64,000 nt of DNA from Candidatus Acidianus copahuensis (GTDB lineage: Archaea > Thermoproteota > Thermoprotei_A > Sulfolobales > Sulfolobaceae). The notes beneath the pieces are model-generated. The model worked only from the letters and a program-made list of their open reading frames with translations, ran no database searches and had not been told where the DNA came from. Shown in pieces: positions 1-9,204 of the stretch. Each line of letters opens with the position of its first letter. Within the stretch, counting starts at the first letter, position 1. The position numbers were made by a program, and so were the translations under genes. The stretch is taken from assembly GCF_000632495.1 (NCBI RefSeq), contig NZ_JFZT01000015.1, forward strand, positions 72,673 through 136,672. The letters are read 5' to 3'.

Positions 1-76
1 CGCTCACAATTGTAAGCGCTATATAATGAAGGACTGACTTAGTATAAGGGGACAACACTCTCCTTTCTCTCATCAT
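1..76 (-). CDS. Sugar ABC transporter permease (second, MalG-type), N-terminus only
   Basis: Only the first 25 codons are inside the window. They read on the minus strand from an ATG at 76, and the rest lies beyond position 1. The fragment has a basic start (MMRERR) followed by what looks like the first membrane segment. It overlaps the end of the upstream permease gene in an ATGA arrangement, so the two are translationally coupled. Position after a binding protein and a first permease makes it the second inner permease of a carbohydrate importer. The call rests mainly on context. Confidence 0.65.
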   Translation of the reverse strand, partial: MMRERRVLSPYTKSVLHYIALTIVS

Positions 77-942
77 TTTTTAATCCACCTCTTTATACCG
101 TAAAGCGCATATGGAATAACTATTGCTGTAGCTATTAAAATAATTATTGTAGAGAGAGCTGAGGCCTGAGCGAAGAACTCAGTTGTAAAGAGATAATAGG
201 AAAACACAACGAGAGTCTGCATAAATATGTTAGTAGGACCACCAGAAAGAATATATGGAATGCTAAATATCCTAAACGTAAATAGAAAAAGGAGGGCTGT
301 AGACACAATGAAACCGTTTGCTGAGTTTGGGATCAAGATTTTTCTCAATATCTTAAACGAACTAGCTCCGTCCAGTCTAGCTGCCTCTATAATGCTTTTG
401 TCTATTCCTAGGAAAGACGCAAGATAAAAGAGTGCTGGAAGTCCTGTATATGCCCAAATTGCTATAATTATAATGCTAGGCATCATCATGGAAGTAGATG
501 TGAGCCAAGGAACGTAAGGAAGACCTAGCCTTAAAAATAACCAATTTACTCCTAGGTTATAGTTGTATAACCATAACCAAATTAGAGCGTTAACTGCCAT
601 TGATATAGCTAGGGGAAGAATTATTATAGAGAGAAAAAACGTCCTAGCTTTATTTGAGGAAAGGAAGTAAAGTAGGCCTGCTATTCCTATTCCTAAGATG
701 TTTCCAAAAATTACAGCTGATCCGCTCAACTCTAGTGAATGAATAAGAGAAGTAGGAAAGTAAAACGAATGTATAACGTTTGCATAAGAGGAAATACCAG
801 AAAAGGAAGGAATTGGGTGAAGTAATGACCAGTTCGTAAACGAGATTGCCACATTATAAAAAACAATGTAGAGCAGTATTGCTCCAAATATTGCGGTAGG
901 TAATATGAGGAGGAAGCTTGTCTTCTTCATAATTACACCCAT
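73..942 (-). CDS. Sugar ABC transporter permease (MalF/UgpA-type)
   Basis: This 289-residue protein has about six hydrophobic membrane segments. In its second half it carries the EAA-like loop of binding-protein-dependent permeases (EAARLDGASSFKILRKILIP, about residues 186-205), which docks on the ATPase subunit. It would form half of the membrane channel that moves a sugar delivered by the extracellular binding protein encoded just upstream. The gene starts 25 bases after the binding-protein gene and its stop overlaps the start of the second permease, so it is the middle gene of an operon. The order (binding protein, permease, permease) matches the glucose-type glcSTU systems of Sulfolobales. 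The substrate cannot be read from the sequence. Confidence 0.85.
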   Translation of the reverse strand: MGVIMKKTSFLLILPTAIFGAILLYIVFYNVAISFTNWSLLHPIPSFSGISSYANVIHSFYFPTSLIHSLELSGSAVIFGNILGIGIAGLLYFLSSNKARTFFLSIIILPLAISMAVNALIWLWLYNYNLGVNWLFLRLGLPYVPWLTSTSMMMPSIIIIAIWAYTGLPALFYLASFLGIDKSIIEAARLDGASSFKILRKILIPNSANGFIVSTALLFLFTFRIFSIPYILSGGPTNIFMQTLVVFSYYLFTTEFFAQASALSTIIILIATAIVIPYALYGIKRWIKK

Positions 943-966
943 TAAAAAATATTAAAAAAATATATC

Positions 967-2571
967 TTAAAGGTATAGTTTACTTACGAAAGCGACTGGA
1001 ACTAGGATTGTTGGAAATAGTAACAGAACGCTGTATCCTTGAGTCTGAACAGTTGAGTGCATATTTGCTGGATCTAGGCCGTATGCCGATGGATCAGTAA
1101 CCCATGGTGGATAATATCCCGCAAAAGGCTGTTCCTTAAATCCTAGATATCCTAATCCTAGTTTTGCTGCGGCCAACCACTCCTGTTGTTCATTATGCAT
1201 CACAGATTGAAGCTGTCCATACCACACGCTAAAGTCAGGTTTTCCTACCTCCTGTAGCGTTAATATGTCCCCTATAATTTGTCCAAAAGTGCTATCGAAT
1301 AGACCTCCATCAGATAACTGATATACGAAATCTTTTTCTGGAGTATGAAGTAAAGCTTGATAGTCGTACCATTGTGCAGGAGTGTTATACCAATCTGTCC
1401 CATTTTTCCAGAACGTAACCGCCTTCCACTTTGTCCAGACTTCTTGTCCTTGATATGAACTCCAGAATTCAGCAACTTTTAAAGCCTGACTCTCTTGAGG
1501 ACCTACAGGAATCCCTACAGAATCGATAACTAGGGCATAATAATGTTGTGTTCCAGGGAATGGAGATTCTATTATTTTTACACTACTATTATTGATATAT
1601 TGAGGTAATGGAGGATATGCAGTAGTATTTAGAAAATCATAAAGGTAGTTTGTGAGCCAGTTACCGTTAACTTGGAACGCAACCTGTCCATTAACTAAGT
1701 AGGAAAGACCTTGAGTCCAAGTCAAGGATTGCCATCCTGGATAATCATAGGCTGTAAAGTTTAGAAATATATTCGTGGTTTCATTTATCAGGCTCTGAAC
1801 AGTTGCATTGTTAAAGTTAATCGTTCCATAGATCATTTCGTTATATAGTTGTGGACCAGCCAATGATAGAAATATATCTTCCCATACATTTAATTGATCC
1901 CAACCACCATCAGCTCCAGGAATCATCCATGGATGAGTAAATCCGTGTTCTACTAATTGCATTGTGTCGTATTGAAGCGTACTTAAGTTATAAGGAAAAG
2001 GCAAGTTATACTCTCTTAGAACATTCATGTTTACCCATATTAATGAACCCCTATGCACGTCCACAGGTAAAGACAAAATAGTACCATTAAAAGCGCCAGC
2101 TTGTAATACTGCAGGCACTGCATTTGTAGTTAATCCCTCTTTTATAGCTACTGAAGTGAGGTTAACGAAGGAATTGATTCCATTTGGAGCAGCTTCGACA
2201 TAGCTTGCCATCTCAGGTCCGTAATGAACTTGAAATGCTGCTGGAGGTTTTCCTGCCTCTATAAGGGATAAGATTGCATACTTCGCGTTAGTCCCTCCAG
2301 CGCCAGGTACTATTTCTGGAGTTAGAGTAATCCCTGTAGATTTCTGAATAGCAGGTATTTCATGTTGGAGGGCTATTTTTCCCTCAGTCGCCCACCAAGT
2401 ATAGAAAGTAACAGATGATGAAGGAACAGTAGTTGAAGTTACAGGAACAGAGGGCTTATGTGGGATTAATAGAACTGCGGCAACTGCAGCAACTACTATG
2501 ATAACAACCACAGCTATTATAATACCTAGCTGTAAACTTGATAACGCTTTTCTATTCCCTTTTCTTCTCAT
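967..2571 (-). CDS. Extracellular sugar-binding protein of ABC importer (GlcS-like)
   Basis: A family 1-type solute-binding protein of about 534 residues. The N-terminus is a class III, pilin-like signal: a basic stretch ending in KAL, cut by the PibD-type peptidase, then an unbroken hydrophobic helix (LGIIIAVVVIIVV). A Thr/Ser/Pro linker and the mature domain follow, opening with VTFYTWWATEG, typical of sugar-binding proteins. The last 20 residues are hydrophobic and could anchor the protein in the membrane. An upstream in-frame ATG at 2592 exists, but the TATA-like box at 2603-2612 predicts a transcript start near 2582, so the ATG at 2571 is preferred. It would capture a mono- or oligosaccharide at the cell surface and pass it to the two permeases. 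Confidence 0.85.
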   Translation of the reverse strand: MRRKGNRKALSSLQLGIIIAVVVIIVVAAVAAVLLIPHKPSVPVTSTTVPSSSVTFYTWWATEGKIALQHEIPAIQKSTGITLTPEIVPGAGGTNAKYAILSLIEAGKPPAAFQVHYGPEMASYVEAAPNGINSFVNLTSVAIKEGLTTNAVPAVLQAGAFNGTILSLPVDVHRGSLIWVNMNVLREYNLPFPYNLSTLQYDTMQLVEHGFTHPWMIPGADGGWDQLNVWEDIFLSLAGPQLYNEMIYGTINFNNATVQSLINETTNIFLNFTAYDYPGWQSLTWTQGLSYLVNGQVAFQVNGNWLTNYLYDFLNTTAYPPLPQYINNSSVKIIESPFPGTQHYYALVIDSVGIPVGPQESQALKVAEFWSSYQGQEVWTKWKAVTFWKNGTDWYNTPAQWYDYQALLHTPEKDFVYQLSDGGLFDSTFGQIIGDILTLQEVGKPDFSVWYGQLQSVMHNEQQEWLAAAKLGLGYLGFKEQPFAGYYPPWVTDPSAYGLDPANMHSTVQTQGYSVLLLFPTILVPVAFVSKLYL

Positions 2572-2602
2572 TTTTATGTCCCTATGGTGCATTCCATACA
2601 GG

Positions 2603-2612
2603 GGTTTTTAAG
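2603..2612 (-). promoter_or_regulatory. TATA-like box of the sugar importer operon
   Basis: On the minus strand this reads TTAAAAAC-like. It is centred about 26 bases before the predicted transcript start near 2582, giving a leader of roughly 11 bases to the ATG at 2571. The remaining upstream stretch to 2963 is AT-rich and shows no gene. Confidence 0.4.
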
Positions 2613-2963
2613 TCTTCTCAAATAGGTTATGTAATATACTTACTTTGTGAAATATAATCTTTTCAAGAGTTGTATAGAACAGACAGGTTACATTCCCCTT
2701 TTAGTTTAATAGAAGATCTTGTATATGAATCTTTCTTATAAAAAATTAACAATTAAAAGAGCTTAATTTATATATTATCACGTTATAAAATTATTTTAGG
2801 TTAGATTAAGTGAATAGAAACCTAGATCTACCTACATGTAAGAGTAAAGTATTTATATTAGATCTATTTTTATACATTTTATTAGAGTATTTAATGAATA
2901 TATACTTCAATTAAAATAAAATAAAAGTTCTGAGAGAAAATGGGTACATATAGATACTATTAT

Positions 2964-3629
2964 TTATTTTACATCCTTAGCACTTATTCCGCTGAAATAT
3001 ACTGAAAGTATTTTCCGAATTCCTTTTTTAATCTTGGAATTAACAGTTGATTTTGAAAGTCCAAGCTCTGAAGCTAAACCGTTTAAATCAACTTTTCTAG
3101 GTTCGTCAAAAAATCCTCTTTTAAAAGCTAGTAGAAGAGTCTCTTCATCTTCTAATGACAAAGACATTAGATCTGAAGATGTAGTCGAGTTAACCCTTTT
3201 AACGTCAAGGTCGTAGATCCTTGCAACGCCCCTTAATTCGCCCTTTAAATTATCCCAATTTATCCATTCTGGCGCAATAAAGCTATATTTCTCTAGACCG
3301 TCATAAACGATTAAAAACTTGACCATTATACCGTTATCTAACATTATTTTTCTTATAGAATTGGAATAACTGCCTAAAAATGACATTTCATATGTCATTC
3401 TGCCAATTCTTTTAAAAGATACAATTTTGTAAATATTTTTATGTTTTTTAATGGTTCTTATTAGATGAAATGCAATGTCTTTGCTTGGAGCATTAAATAC
3501 AAAGTCCTCAAAGTTAGTATCAATTGACGGATTAGATACAGCCAAACTACTTCTCATATTTAGGCAAATATCTTCGGTAATTTCTGTCCAGTCGTTTTGA
3601 TGTCGGAGGGAAATAGTACCAATATACAT
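2964..3629 (-). CDS. HTH_10 (Bat-type) transcriptional regulator
   Basis: The 221-residue protein has a variable N-terminal sensor-like domain and a C-terminal HTH_10 domain. The motif order in that domain is acidic start, RGFFDEPRKVDLNGLA, then ELGLSKSTVNSKIKKGIRKIL. This family is found in haloarchaea (Bat) and expanded in Sulfolobales, where the ligand is mostly unknown. Three relatives occur in this window. Those at 7.8 and 49.7 kb have a Cys before a Trp near residues 19-23 (xCW), but here the Cys is replaced by Asp (NDW). The gene lies upstream of the sugar importer in the same direction, 370 bases away, so it could regulate it, though nothing in the sequence proves this. Confidence 0.82.
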   Translation of the reverse strand: MYIGTISLRHQNDWTEITEDICLNMRSSLAVSNPSIDTNFEDFVFNAPSKDIAFHLIRTIKKHKNIYKIVSFKRIGRMTYEMSFLGSYSNSIRKIMLDNGIMVKFLIVYDGLEKYSFIAPEWINWDNLKGELRGVARIYDLDVKRVNSTTSSDLMSLSLEDEETLLLAFKRGFFDEPRKVDLNGLASELGLSKSTVNSKIKKGIRKILSVYFSGISAKDVK

Positions 3630-4120
3630 AACAATATATTATATTCTAAGAGTAATAAAGTAACTCATTAAAAGTTTAAGAAATAGAATTAATAAGAGAA
3701 TATGTACGAACTTACTCGACTTTTACATGTTTTATTCCACGAACCAGCGCCCATTCTACTATATTAAAAGCTTTTTGAAGGAAGTTATGTTGCAATCTTT
3801 AGTTTTGAGAGAGTTAAAAGTTATATAAAAGGTATTATATCTGACCTCCTTCCAGCCCTAAGGTTTGAGAATTCCTGCTGGCATAGAGAAGTTTAGAACT
3901 ACATCCTTTCGTTCAGTCCTGATCTGGATCTTCACCCATTACCTCTATCCATTTCGGGACACAGGGTTATAGACTTTACCAAAAAATTGAATGCGCTACT
4001 TAATCCTGCATTAAATATGATATTGTTCGTTTTAAATTTCTTAACTTAAAGACGCTTTTATCGCATCAATAGCATTACCTATCTAACACTGATTTTTTAC
4101 ATAAAACAAATCTAAGAAAG
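3630..4120. other. Intergenic stretch without an intact gene
   Basis: About 490 bases without a usable open frame. Around 3840-3870 there is a CTGACCTCC start followed by a weak GC hairpin that resembles the TnpB-end hairpin described at 57965. From about 3870 to 4050 a plus-strand frame reads like decayed protein (SPDLDLHPLPLS) with stops. I cannot name a parent gene. Confidence 0.4.
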
Positions 4121-4130
4121 TTTAAATATA
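4121..4130 (+). promoter_or_regulatory. TATA box of the amino acid permease
   Basis: TTTAAATATA is centred near 4125. A start of transcription about 26 bases downstream falls on the ATG at 4150, so that ATG rather than the one at 4135 is the likely leaderless start. Confidence 0.55.
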
Positions 4131-4149
4131 TATCATGGCAATATTTCTT

Positions 4150-5655
4150 ATGCCTCATTTAAGGAAAAACTCTATCCGTTTTCTTGGAATGGTTTCTATA
4201 ACTGTAGCAGGAGTTCTTCCCATTATAGGTCCAATAGAGGTTGCTCCATTTATTAGCAACGCGAGTTCAGCTGCAATATGGCCAGTAATTCTTGGTTACG
4301 CGTTATTTGTCTTAGTATCGATTCCAATTCTTGAGTATACAAGACTTGTGGAATTTGCAGGTGGATATTACGGTCTTGCGGAAATAGGTTTTGGTATTCC
4401 TGCAGGAAAGTTTACTGCTTTAGCAAATTATTTTTTCTACGTTTTTTGGCAAACTGCAAATGCGTTTTTCATAGGTTGGCTCGCAGTTGATACAATTTAT
4501 CTTATCTTTCACGTTTTATTACCTGTTTGGATTTGGGGTGTTCTAGTAACGCTTACTTTGCTCGTAACTTACTTAATGGTTATACAGCCCATAGAGGTAT
4601 TTTCAAGGATATTAACATTTACAATTCTCTCAACTCTAGCAGTTATTGTAGGTTTCATAGTTTATATAATCCTTAAAACTCCTTATAATAGCCCGCAATT
4701 CCTTAATCCTACATCTGTCCCCTTTACAAATATAGCCCTTGCAACAGCAGTACTAGGATTCTATACATTTACTGGTTACGGATCTTCTCTCTTTTACGCA
4801 GAAGAAGGAGTAAAAGCTAAAAATGATTTATGGAGAGCAATATATATAGGGCTTTCAATATCTGCCATAGTAATTGCGCTCAGCGCGTATTCGGAACTAG
4901 CTTCAGTTCCAGAAAGCGAACTAAACTCTGTCTCTTCTTCTCCTCTCCCTCAATTGGTGGCATGGTCCCACTTCGTTCCAGAGACAGTATTACTTGGATT
5001 GAACTTTCTTATCATTGTAGTCTCTCTAATAGCCTTCGGCGGTGGAGGAGGATCACAGGCAAGACTTTTATGGGCTATGGCTAGAGATGGTTTCATTAGG
5101 AGCAAATGGTTATCTGAAATTAATGAGAAGGGTATTCCACTGAGATCTGCAACAATGAACTTGATAATCGCTCTAATCACGGTTGGTCTAACCTCATTCT
5201 TCCTTCTTGGAACTTATGGATACTCTTCCCAGACAGTTGCATTAGCGTTTTATGTCGCAGGAACATCTTCTACAATACTCTGGTATTTTCATCATTTTGT
5301 TCCAGAATTTGGCCTTTATGCCTTTTTAAGGAAAAATAACGTGAATTTCTCTAAGTTCAGAAAGATCTTTTCTGGATTAATAATACCTATAGGAGGAATG
5401 ATTTTATTTATATATACATTTTATCAAGGAATTCTAGGCGATCTAGTAGAACCTTATCTAACTTTCGTTATTGTTTCGTTTATCCTTCTTCTCGGTGATG
5501 TGGTATACGTTTTATACAAAAGAAGGAAAAACTCTCTCGGAGAAAGTACAGTAAAATACATGATCGCAGAAAAAGGAAAAACGTCTAGCGAAAACTCAAT
5601 GTTTATCGATAATGGTCTCCCGTTAGAAGGAGGAACTACGAAAAAGAGTATTTGA
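4150..5655 (+). CDS. APC-superfamily amino acid permease
   Basis: An integral membrane protein of about 501 residues with around 12 hydrophobic segments. The N-terminal part carries the family's glycine-rich first helix (VAGVLPIIGPIEVAPFI) and an FAGGYYGLAEIGFG stretch in helix 2-3, as in amino acid/polyamine/organocation transporters. It probably imports an amino acid by proton symport. The C-terminal 50 residues are charged and cytoplasmic. The 3' end overlaps the convergent dehydratase gene by 20 bases. An upstream in-frame ATG at 4135 lies too close to the TATA box to be transcribed. The substrate is not determinable. Confidence 0.82.
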   Translation: MPHLRKNSIRFLGMVSITVAGVLPIIGPIEVAPFISNASSAAIWPVILGYALFVLVSIPILEYTRLVEFAGGYYGLAEIGFGIPAGKFTALANYFFYVFWQTANAFFIGWLAVDTIYLIFHVLLPVWIWGVLVTLTLLVTYLMVIQPIEVFSRILTFTILSTLAVIVGFIVYIILKTPYNSPQFLNPTSVPFTNIALATAVLGFYTFTGYGSSLFYAEEGVKAKNDLWRAIYIGLSISAIVIALSAYSELASVPESELNSVSSSPLPQLVAWSHFVPETVLLGLNFLIIVVSLIAFGGGGGSQARLLWAMARDGFIRSKWLSEINEKGIPLRSATMNLIIALITVGLTSFFLLGTYGYSSQTVALAFYVAGTSSTILWYFHHFVPEFGLYAFLRKNNVNFSKFRKIFSGLIIPIGGMILFIYTFYQGILGDLVEPYLTFVIVSFILLLGDVVYVLYKRRKNSLGESTVKYMIAEKGKTSSENSMFIDNGLPLEGGTTKKSI

Positions 5656-6745
5656 GACCAAATCCACTGAGTTCTTCGAGCTTGAACATACCCCTATCTG
5701 GTCTCGGAGGATTTTTAACGTGATCTTCTAACCATCTATATCTAGTTAAGTATTCTGCCATTGTACATACAGATTCCGGCTCAGAAATTATAAAATGAAG
5801 GTTATATATATTTGAGGTATGAGGAATTATTATTGCACCATAACTTTCTGCCATTCCAGAAATTCTCTTCATTGCCGTAATTCCGCCTACCCATAAGGAA
5901 TCTGGTTGTAGGATTCTTACTCCTGAGTCTAACAACCTCTTAAAATCATAAAGGTAATAGTGGTGTTCTCCAGCAGCTATTGAAATTTCAGTCTTCTTAG
6001 TTAGGTAGTTATAGCCATCGAAATCATCAGGAAGAAGCGGTTCTTCAATCCACGTGACTTCATATTTACTTAGCTTTTTAGCCATCTTTAATGAGAAGTT
6101 CAAATTCCACGACATCCAAGCGTCTCCAGCTAACTCTACATCATACCCTACTGCATCCCTTATTGTTCTCACCAACTGAACGTTCTTTTCAACTCCCAAT
6201 GGATCTGAAGGACCAGAAGAGAACCTCATCTTCATTGCAGTAAATCCTTGTTCTATATAGCTTAATGCCTCCTTTTCCAATTCTTCATTAGCAGTGGGAT
6301 GAAGATGACTTGCATAAGCTCTGATCTTATCCCTTGTCTTTCCCCCTAGTAAATTGTATACAGGTATTCCTAGCTCCTTTGCATAAGAATCGTGGATAAG
6401 GAGATCTATAGCAGAAATTGCGTGAAGGATTATACCTGATCTTCCTATTGGAAGGGTATACCTATAAAGCAAGTCCCAAATCATATTTCTGTTAGAGAGA
6501 TCTAATCCCTTAATTACTTTAGAAATATCAACAGCTAATCTACACGCTTGAACTGACGTCTCCACTATGGAGATTACATCATTTTCGCTCTTAAGCCCTA
6601 GAAAACACACCTCATCCATGAAAGCGGAATTAAATGGAGATGTCTCTCCAAGGACTTGTAAGTAGTAATCCGTAGGTTTTACATATGGAAAGTTATCTCT
6701 CTCAATTTTTTCTATCCTAAGTATCTGAATGTCCTGGATCTTCAT
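5636..6745 (-). CDS. Enolase-superfamily sugar acid dehydratase, L-rhamnonate dehydratase-like
   Basis: The 369-residue protein has the N-terminal capping domain and C-terminal barrel of the mandelate racemase group. Visible motifs are KMRFSSGP (catalytic Lys region), GDAWMSW (metal Asp), WIEEPLLP (metal Glu), AAGEHHY (metal Glu and the His pair typical of rhamnonate dehydratases), ILQPDSLWVGG and IIPHTSN (catalytic His). The GEHH signature separates this group from gluconate and arabinonate dehydratases of the same order. The reaction would remove water from an aldonic acid to give a 2-keto-3-deoxy acid. The gene is divergent from a zinc alcohol dehydrogenase 88 bases away, which suggests a shared sugar or sugar acid pathway. 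The exact substrate is inferred only by family. Confidence 0.78.
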   Translation of the reverse strand: MKIQDIQILRIEKIERDNFPYVKPTDYYLQVLGETSPFNSAFMDEVCFLGLKSENDVISIVETSVQACRLAVDISKVIKGLDLSNRNMIWDLLYRYTLPIGRSGIILHAISAIDLLIHDSYAKELGIPVYNLLGGKTRDKIRAYASHLHPTANEELEKEALSYIEQGFTAMKMRFSSGPSDPLGVEKNVQLVRTIRDAVGYDVELAGDAWMSWNLNFSLKMAKKLSKYEVTWIEEPLLPDDFDGYNYLTKKTEISIAAGEHHYYLYDFKRLLDSGVRILQPDSLWVGGITAMKRISGMAESYGAIIIPHTSNIYNLHFIISEPESVCTMAEYLTRYRWLEDHVKNPPRPDRGMFKLEELSGFGLKYSFS

Positions 6746-6833
6746 GATAGAGTTTTCCTTCCCGGATTTTTTGCTTTTTTCCCATACTTGTTAGGTTAGC
6801 ATATTTTATATACAGCCAACACAAGTTAATTCC

Positions 6834-7865
6834 ATGAAATCGAGGGCTGCGCTTCTAACAGAATATGGAAAACCCTTATCTATGGGAGATATCGAGATTC
6901 CAGATCCTGTAGGTGAAGCTGTTATCCTAAAAGTAGAAGGAGCTGGTGTCTGTAGAACGGACTTGAGAATTTGGAGGGGAGTTGAGGCTAGACCTGGATT
7001 TAAGCTTCCCATTGTTTTGGGTCACGAAAATGCTGGAAGAGTATACGCCGTTGGAGATTCAGTTGTAGGACTAAAGGAAGGAGATCCCGTAATAGTTTAC
7101 GCTACTTGGGGGGACCTCTCGTGCAGATATTGCAGAGAAGGAAGGTATAGCCTTTGCAAGAACCAAGTTATTCCAGGACAGAATACAAACGGAGGATTTT
7201 CCGAGTACATGTATGTCCCTAGTTACAGATGGTTAGTTAAACTAGGTAGCCTTTCACCTAAAGATGCCGCACCTCTTGCAGATGCAGGAACAACGTCCAT
7301 GGGCGCTGTAAGATCAGCCATACCTTATTTTTCTAAGCATAGTGATGCCTTGGTTCTTTTGAATGGAATAGGTGGTCTCGCAATTTACCTTATTCAAATT
7401 CTCAAGTCGCTGTTTAACGTTACAGTTGTAGCCATATCTAGGAAAGAGGAACATAGGGAGCTAGCTAGGAAATTAGGAGCTGACTACGCGATAGAATTAA
7501 AGGAATTGGAAGACCTTGTAAAAAGGGTAAGACCGGAAGGAGCATCAGTTGCAATTGATCTGGTCGGAACACCAGAAAGCGTCTCAACTCTAACTTCAGC
7601 TCTTTCTCCAGGAGGGGCAACTGTAGTTGTGGGCATGGAGGGGAGAAAAGTTGAGGCTGTTAACTTTGATTTAGTTGTTTGGGATAAAGCGATAGTTGGA
7701 TCCAATTATGGAACAATAAATGATTTAAATGATGTAGTTAAATTAACGGAGGCGGGAAAAGTAAGATCTATTATTACACAGTACTCTCTGGATGATGTGA
7801 ACTCAGCTCTCTCTAGCTTGGATTCAGGGGAGGTCAGTTCTAGGCTTGTCATAACTCCAAAGTAA
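6834..7865 (+). CDS. Zinc-dependent medium-chain alcohol/polyol dehydrogenase
   Basis: A 343-residue MDR enzyme. Catalytic zinc site: Cys in GAGVCRTDLRIW and the LGHENAG block. Structural zinc lobe: three cysteines in LSCRYCREGRYSLC, with an acidic residue just before, as in Sulfolobus ADH. The NAD-binding fold is around residues 170-200, where the usual GxGxxG is present as NGIGGLA. It oxidises an alcohol or sugar to the carbonyl form with NAD(P). TATATA-like sequence near 6803-6812 places a leaderless start on the ATG at 6834. The last 42 bases overlap the convergent regulator gene. It is a candidate for the sugar dehydrogenase acting before the divergent dehydratase. Confidence 0.85.
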   Translation: MKSRAALLTEYGKPLSMGDIEIPDPVGEAVILKVEGAGVCRTDLRIWRGVEARPGFKLPIVLGHENAGRVYAVGDSVVGLKEGDPVIVYATWGDLSCRYCREGRYSLCKNQVIPGQNTNGGFSEYMYVPSYRWLVKLGSLSPKDAAPLADAGTTSMGAVRSAIPYFSKHSDALVLLNGIGGLAIYLIQILKSLFNVTVVAISRKEEHRELARKLGADYAIELKELEDLVKRVRPEGASVAIDLVGTPESVSTLTSALSPGGATVVVGMEGRKVEAVNFDLVVWDKAIVGSNYGTINDLNDVVKLTEAGKVRSIITQYSLDDVNSALSSLDSGEVSSRLVITPK

Positions 7866-8549
7866 ATCTGTAAACTCCTCCACTTCCTTATACATCCTTT
7901 TCATTACTTTATTTTCTGCCTTTCTCAGATACTCCTCCATCGTGGGTTTCGTTATTCCCATGGAATACGCCAGATCTTCTAATCCTATTTTCCTAGGTAT
8001 CTCGTAAAAGCCTTTATTTATAGCGTTATATATAACTTCTCTTTCTCTATCTGTCAAGTCAAATGGAGATATCTGCAGTTCCTCTAGTTTAGCTGGCTTT
8101 ACCTTAAAGTATTTTATATCCCCTATTCTTTCCAGGTCTTTTTTGAGGAGATCTGCCTCATCTCTAGGTAATACAACAATGAATCTCTCTACTCCATCCA
8201 TGACCAAATCCTTCATATAAAATACGAGGTAATTGTTTAGGGTCGACATTATCATGTTATCGTATTTCTCTTTGAAAGTTACCCTGTATATACCTTTTCT
8301 TTTGTTTACCTCTGATATGCCTAGCAGTTCCAGAACAGTTTTCTCCCTTTTGAATGCCTTTAGAAAGGACTTAAAGTTCTCTAATCTTTCAACCTTAATT
8401 TCGTCCATACCAAATATGAAGTCTGGATTCCTCTTTGGCTTTGCGATTATTGTTCTTATTATTACGTTATGCTCAGTGGTTAATTTACTCCAGCAATTCT
8501 CATGCTCTATCCAAAAAGCGATAGTAACGAAATTGAGGTTCAAAACCAT
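7824..8549 (-). CDS. HTH_10 (Bat-type) transcriptional regulator
   Basis: The 241-residue protein shows an N-terminal domain starting VTIAFWIEHENCWSKLT, with the Cys-Trp pair shared by other members here. At about residues 165-215 is the HTH_10 domain (FDLTDREREVIYNAINKGFY, then IGLEDLAYSMGITKPTMEEY). It binds DNA, probably in response to a small molecule or metal seen by the N-terminal domain. It converges on, and overlaps, the alcohol dehydrogenase gene, so control of the dehydrogenase/dehydratase pair is plausible but unproven. Confidence 0.85.
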   Translation of the reverse strand: MVLNLNFVTIAFWIEHENCWSKLTTEHNVIIRTIIAKPKRNPDFIFGMDEIKVERLENFKSFLKAFKREKTVLELLGISEVNKRKGIYRVTFKEKYDNMIMSTLNNYLVFYMKDLVMDGVERFIVVLPRDEADLLKKDLERIGDIKYFKVKPAKLEELQISPFDLTDREREVIYNAINKGFYEIPRKIGLEDLAYSMGITKPTMEEYLRKAENKVMKRMYKEVEEFTDLLWSYDKPRTDLP

Positions 8550-8774
8550 ATGTCGATATAGTTTATATGGTTAAAGAATTCTTCTATTAATAATTATATA
8601 TAGCGCGGGAGGTAAAGATAACCTGAAAAAGCCAATAATTGAGTGGATTTGAACCTTCCTAGAATAGTATAATATATGGAAGAGAAGTATAAGTCTAAAA
8701 ATGAGATTAAGATACATTTCAGATTTCGTGATAAATAGTATATTTAGTTGCTTTAATTTTTTGATTCTCTTTTT

Positions 8775-8812
8775 ATAACTGAAGGCTTAGCCTTTAAGGC
8801 CAGGATGATAAA
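8775..8812 (-). repeat. TnpB-end-like hairpin repeat, minus-strand copy
   Basis: Read on the minus strand this contains GCCTTAAAGGC followed by TAAGCCTTCAGTTAT, a variant of the hairpin plus TTTCAGTTGT tail seen at 57965 and 61384. The following 50 bases (to about 8855) recur in inverse orientation at about 58180-58240, including a run reading AAGTTCTTGACTCG. This supports a shared mobile-element origin. Confidence 0.5.
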
Positions 8813-8891
8813 GCACAAATTAGGATTAACAAGTTCTTGACTCGTTGTATATAATTAATAGGTATCTACTGTAGTCCGATTTAGTTCATAT

Positions 8892-9202
8892 ATGAACGGA
8901 GAGACATCAAGAGTTAAAAACCAAGCAAGTTTGCACGTAATCTGTATAACACGATCTGGTGGGCATCAATCTAATTTTATGGATAAAAAAGGGTTAAGCG
9001 AAACAGATCTAAGACAGATAGTCCTAGATCTGAGGGAATATGATAGAATACCAGCAACTTTTCTCTGGACAGCAAAGAAAATATTGATCATCATTTTCAC
9101 AAAGGGTTAAAGAGGTTCCTAGAGAAAGAAATATGTCAGAAACATGATATCAAAATCTTCTCGTCTCCTCCGCTTGTTGTTTTTACGAGATACAGAAAGT
9201 AG
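8892..9202 (+). pseudogene. Short conserved-looking protein with a single frameshift, unknown function
   Basis: A frame opens at the ATG at 8892 and runs about 60 residues (GLSETDLRQIVLDLREYDRI, then PATFLWTA). It loses frame near 9072 in an A-rich run. Adding one base restores a continuation (ENIDHHFHKGLKRFLEKEI up to a stop at 9200-9202), giving a protein of about 103 residues that looks like ordinary folded coding sequence. I do not recognise the family. The gene sits directly before tnpB debris and is probably dead, although a sequencing error in the A-run would also explain it. Confidence 0.5.
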
Positions 9203-9204
9203 CA

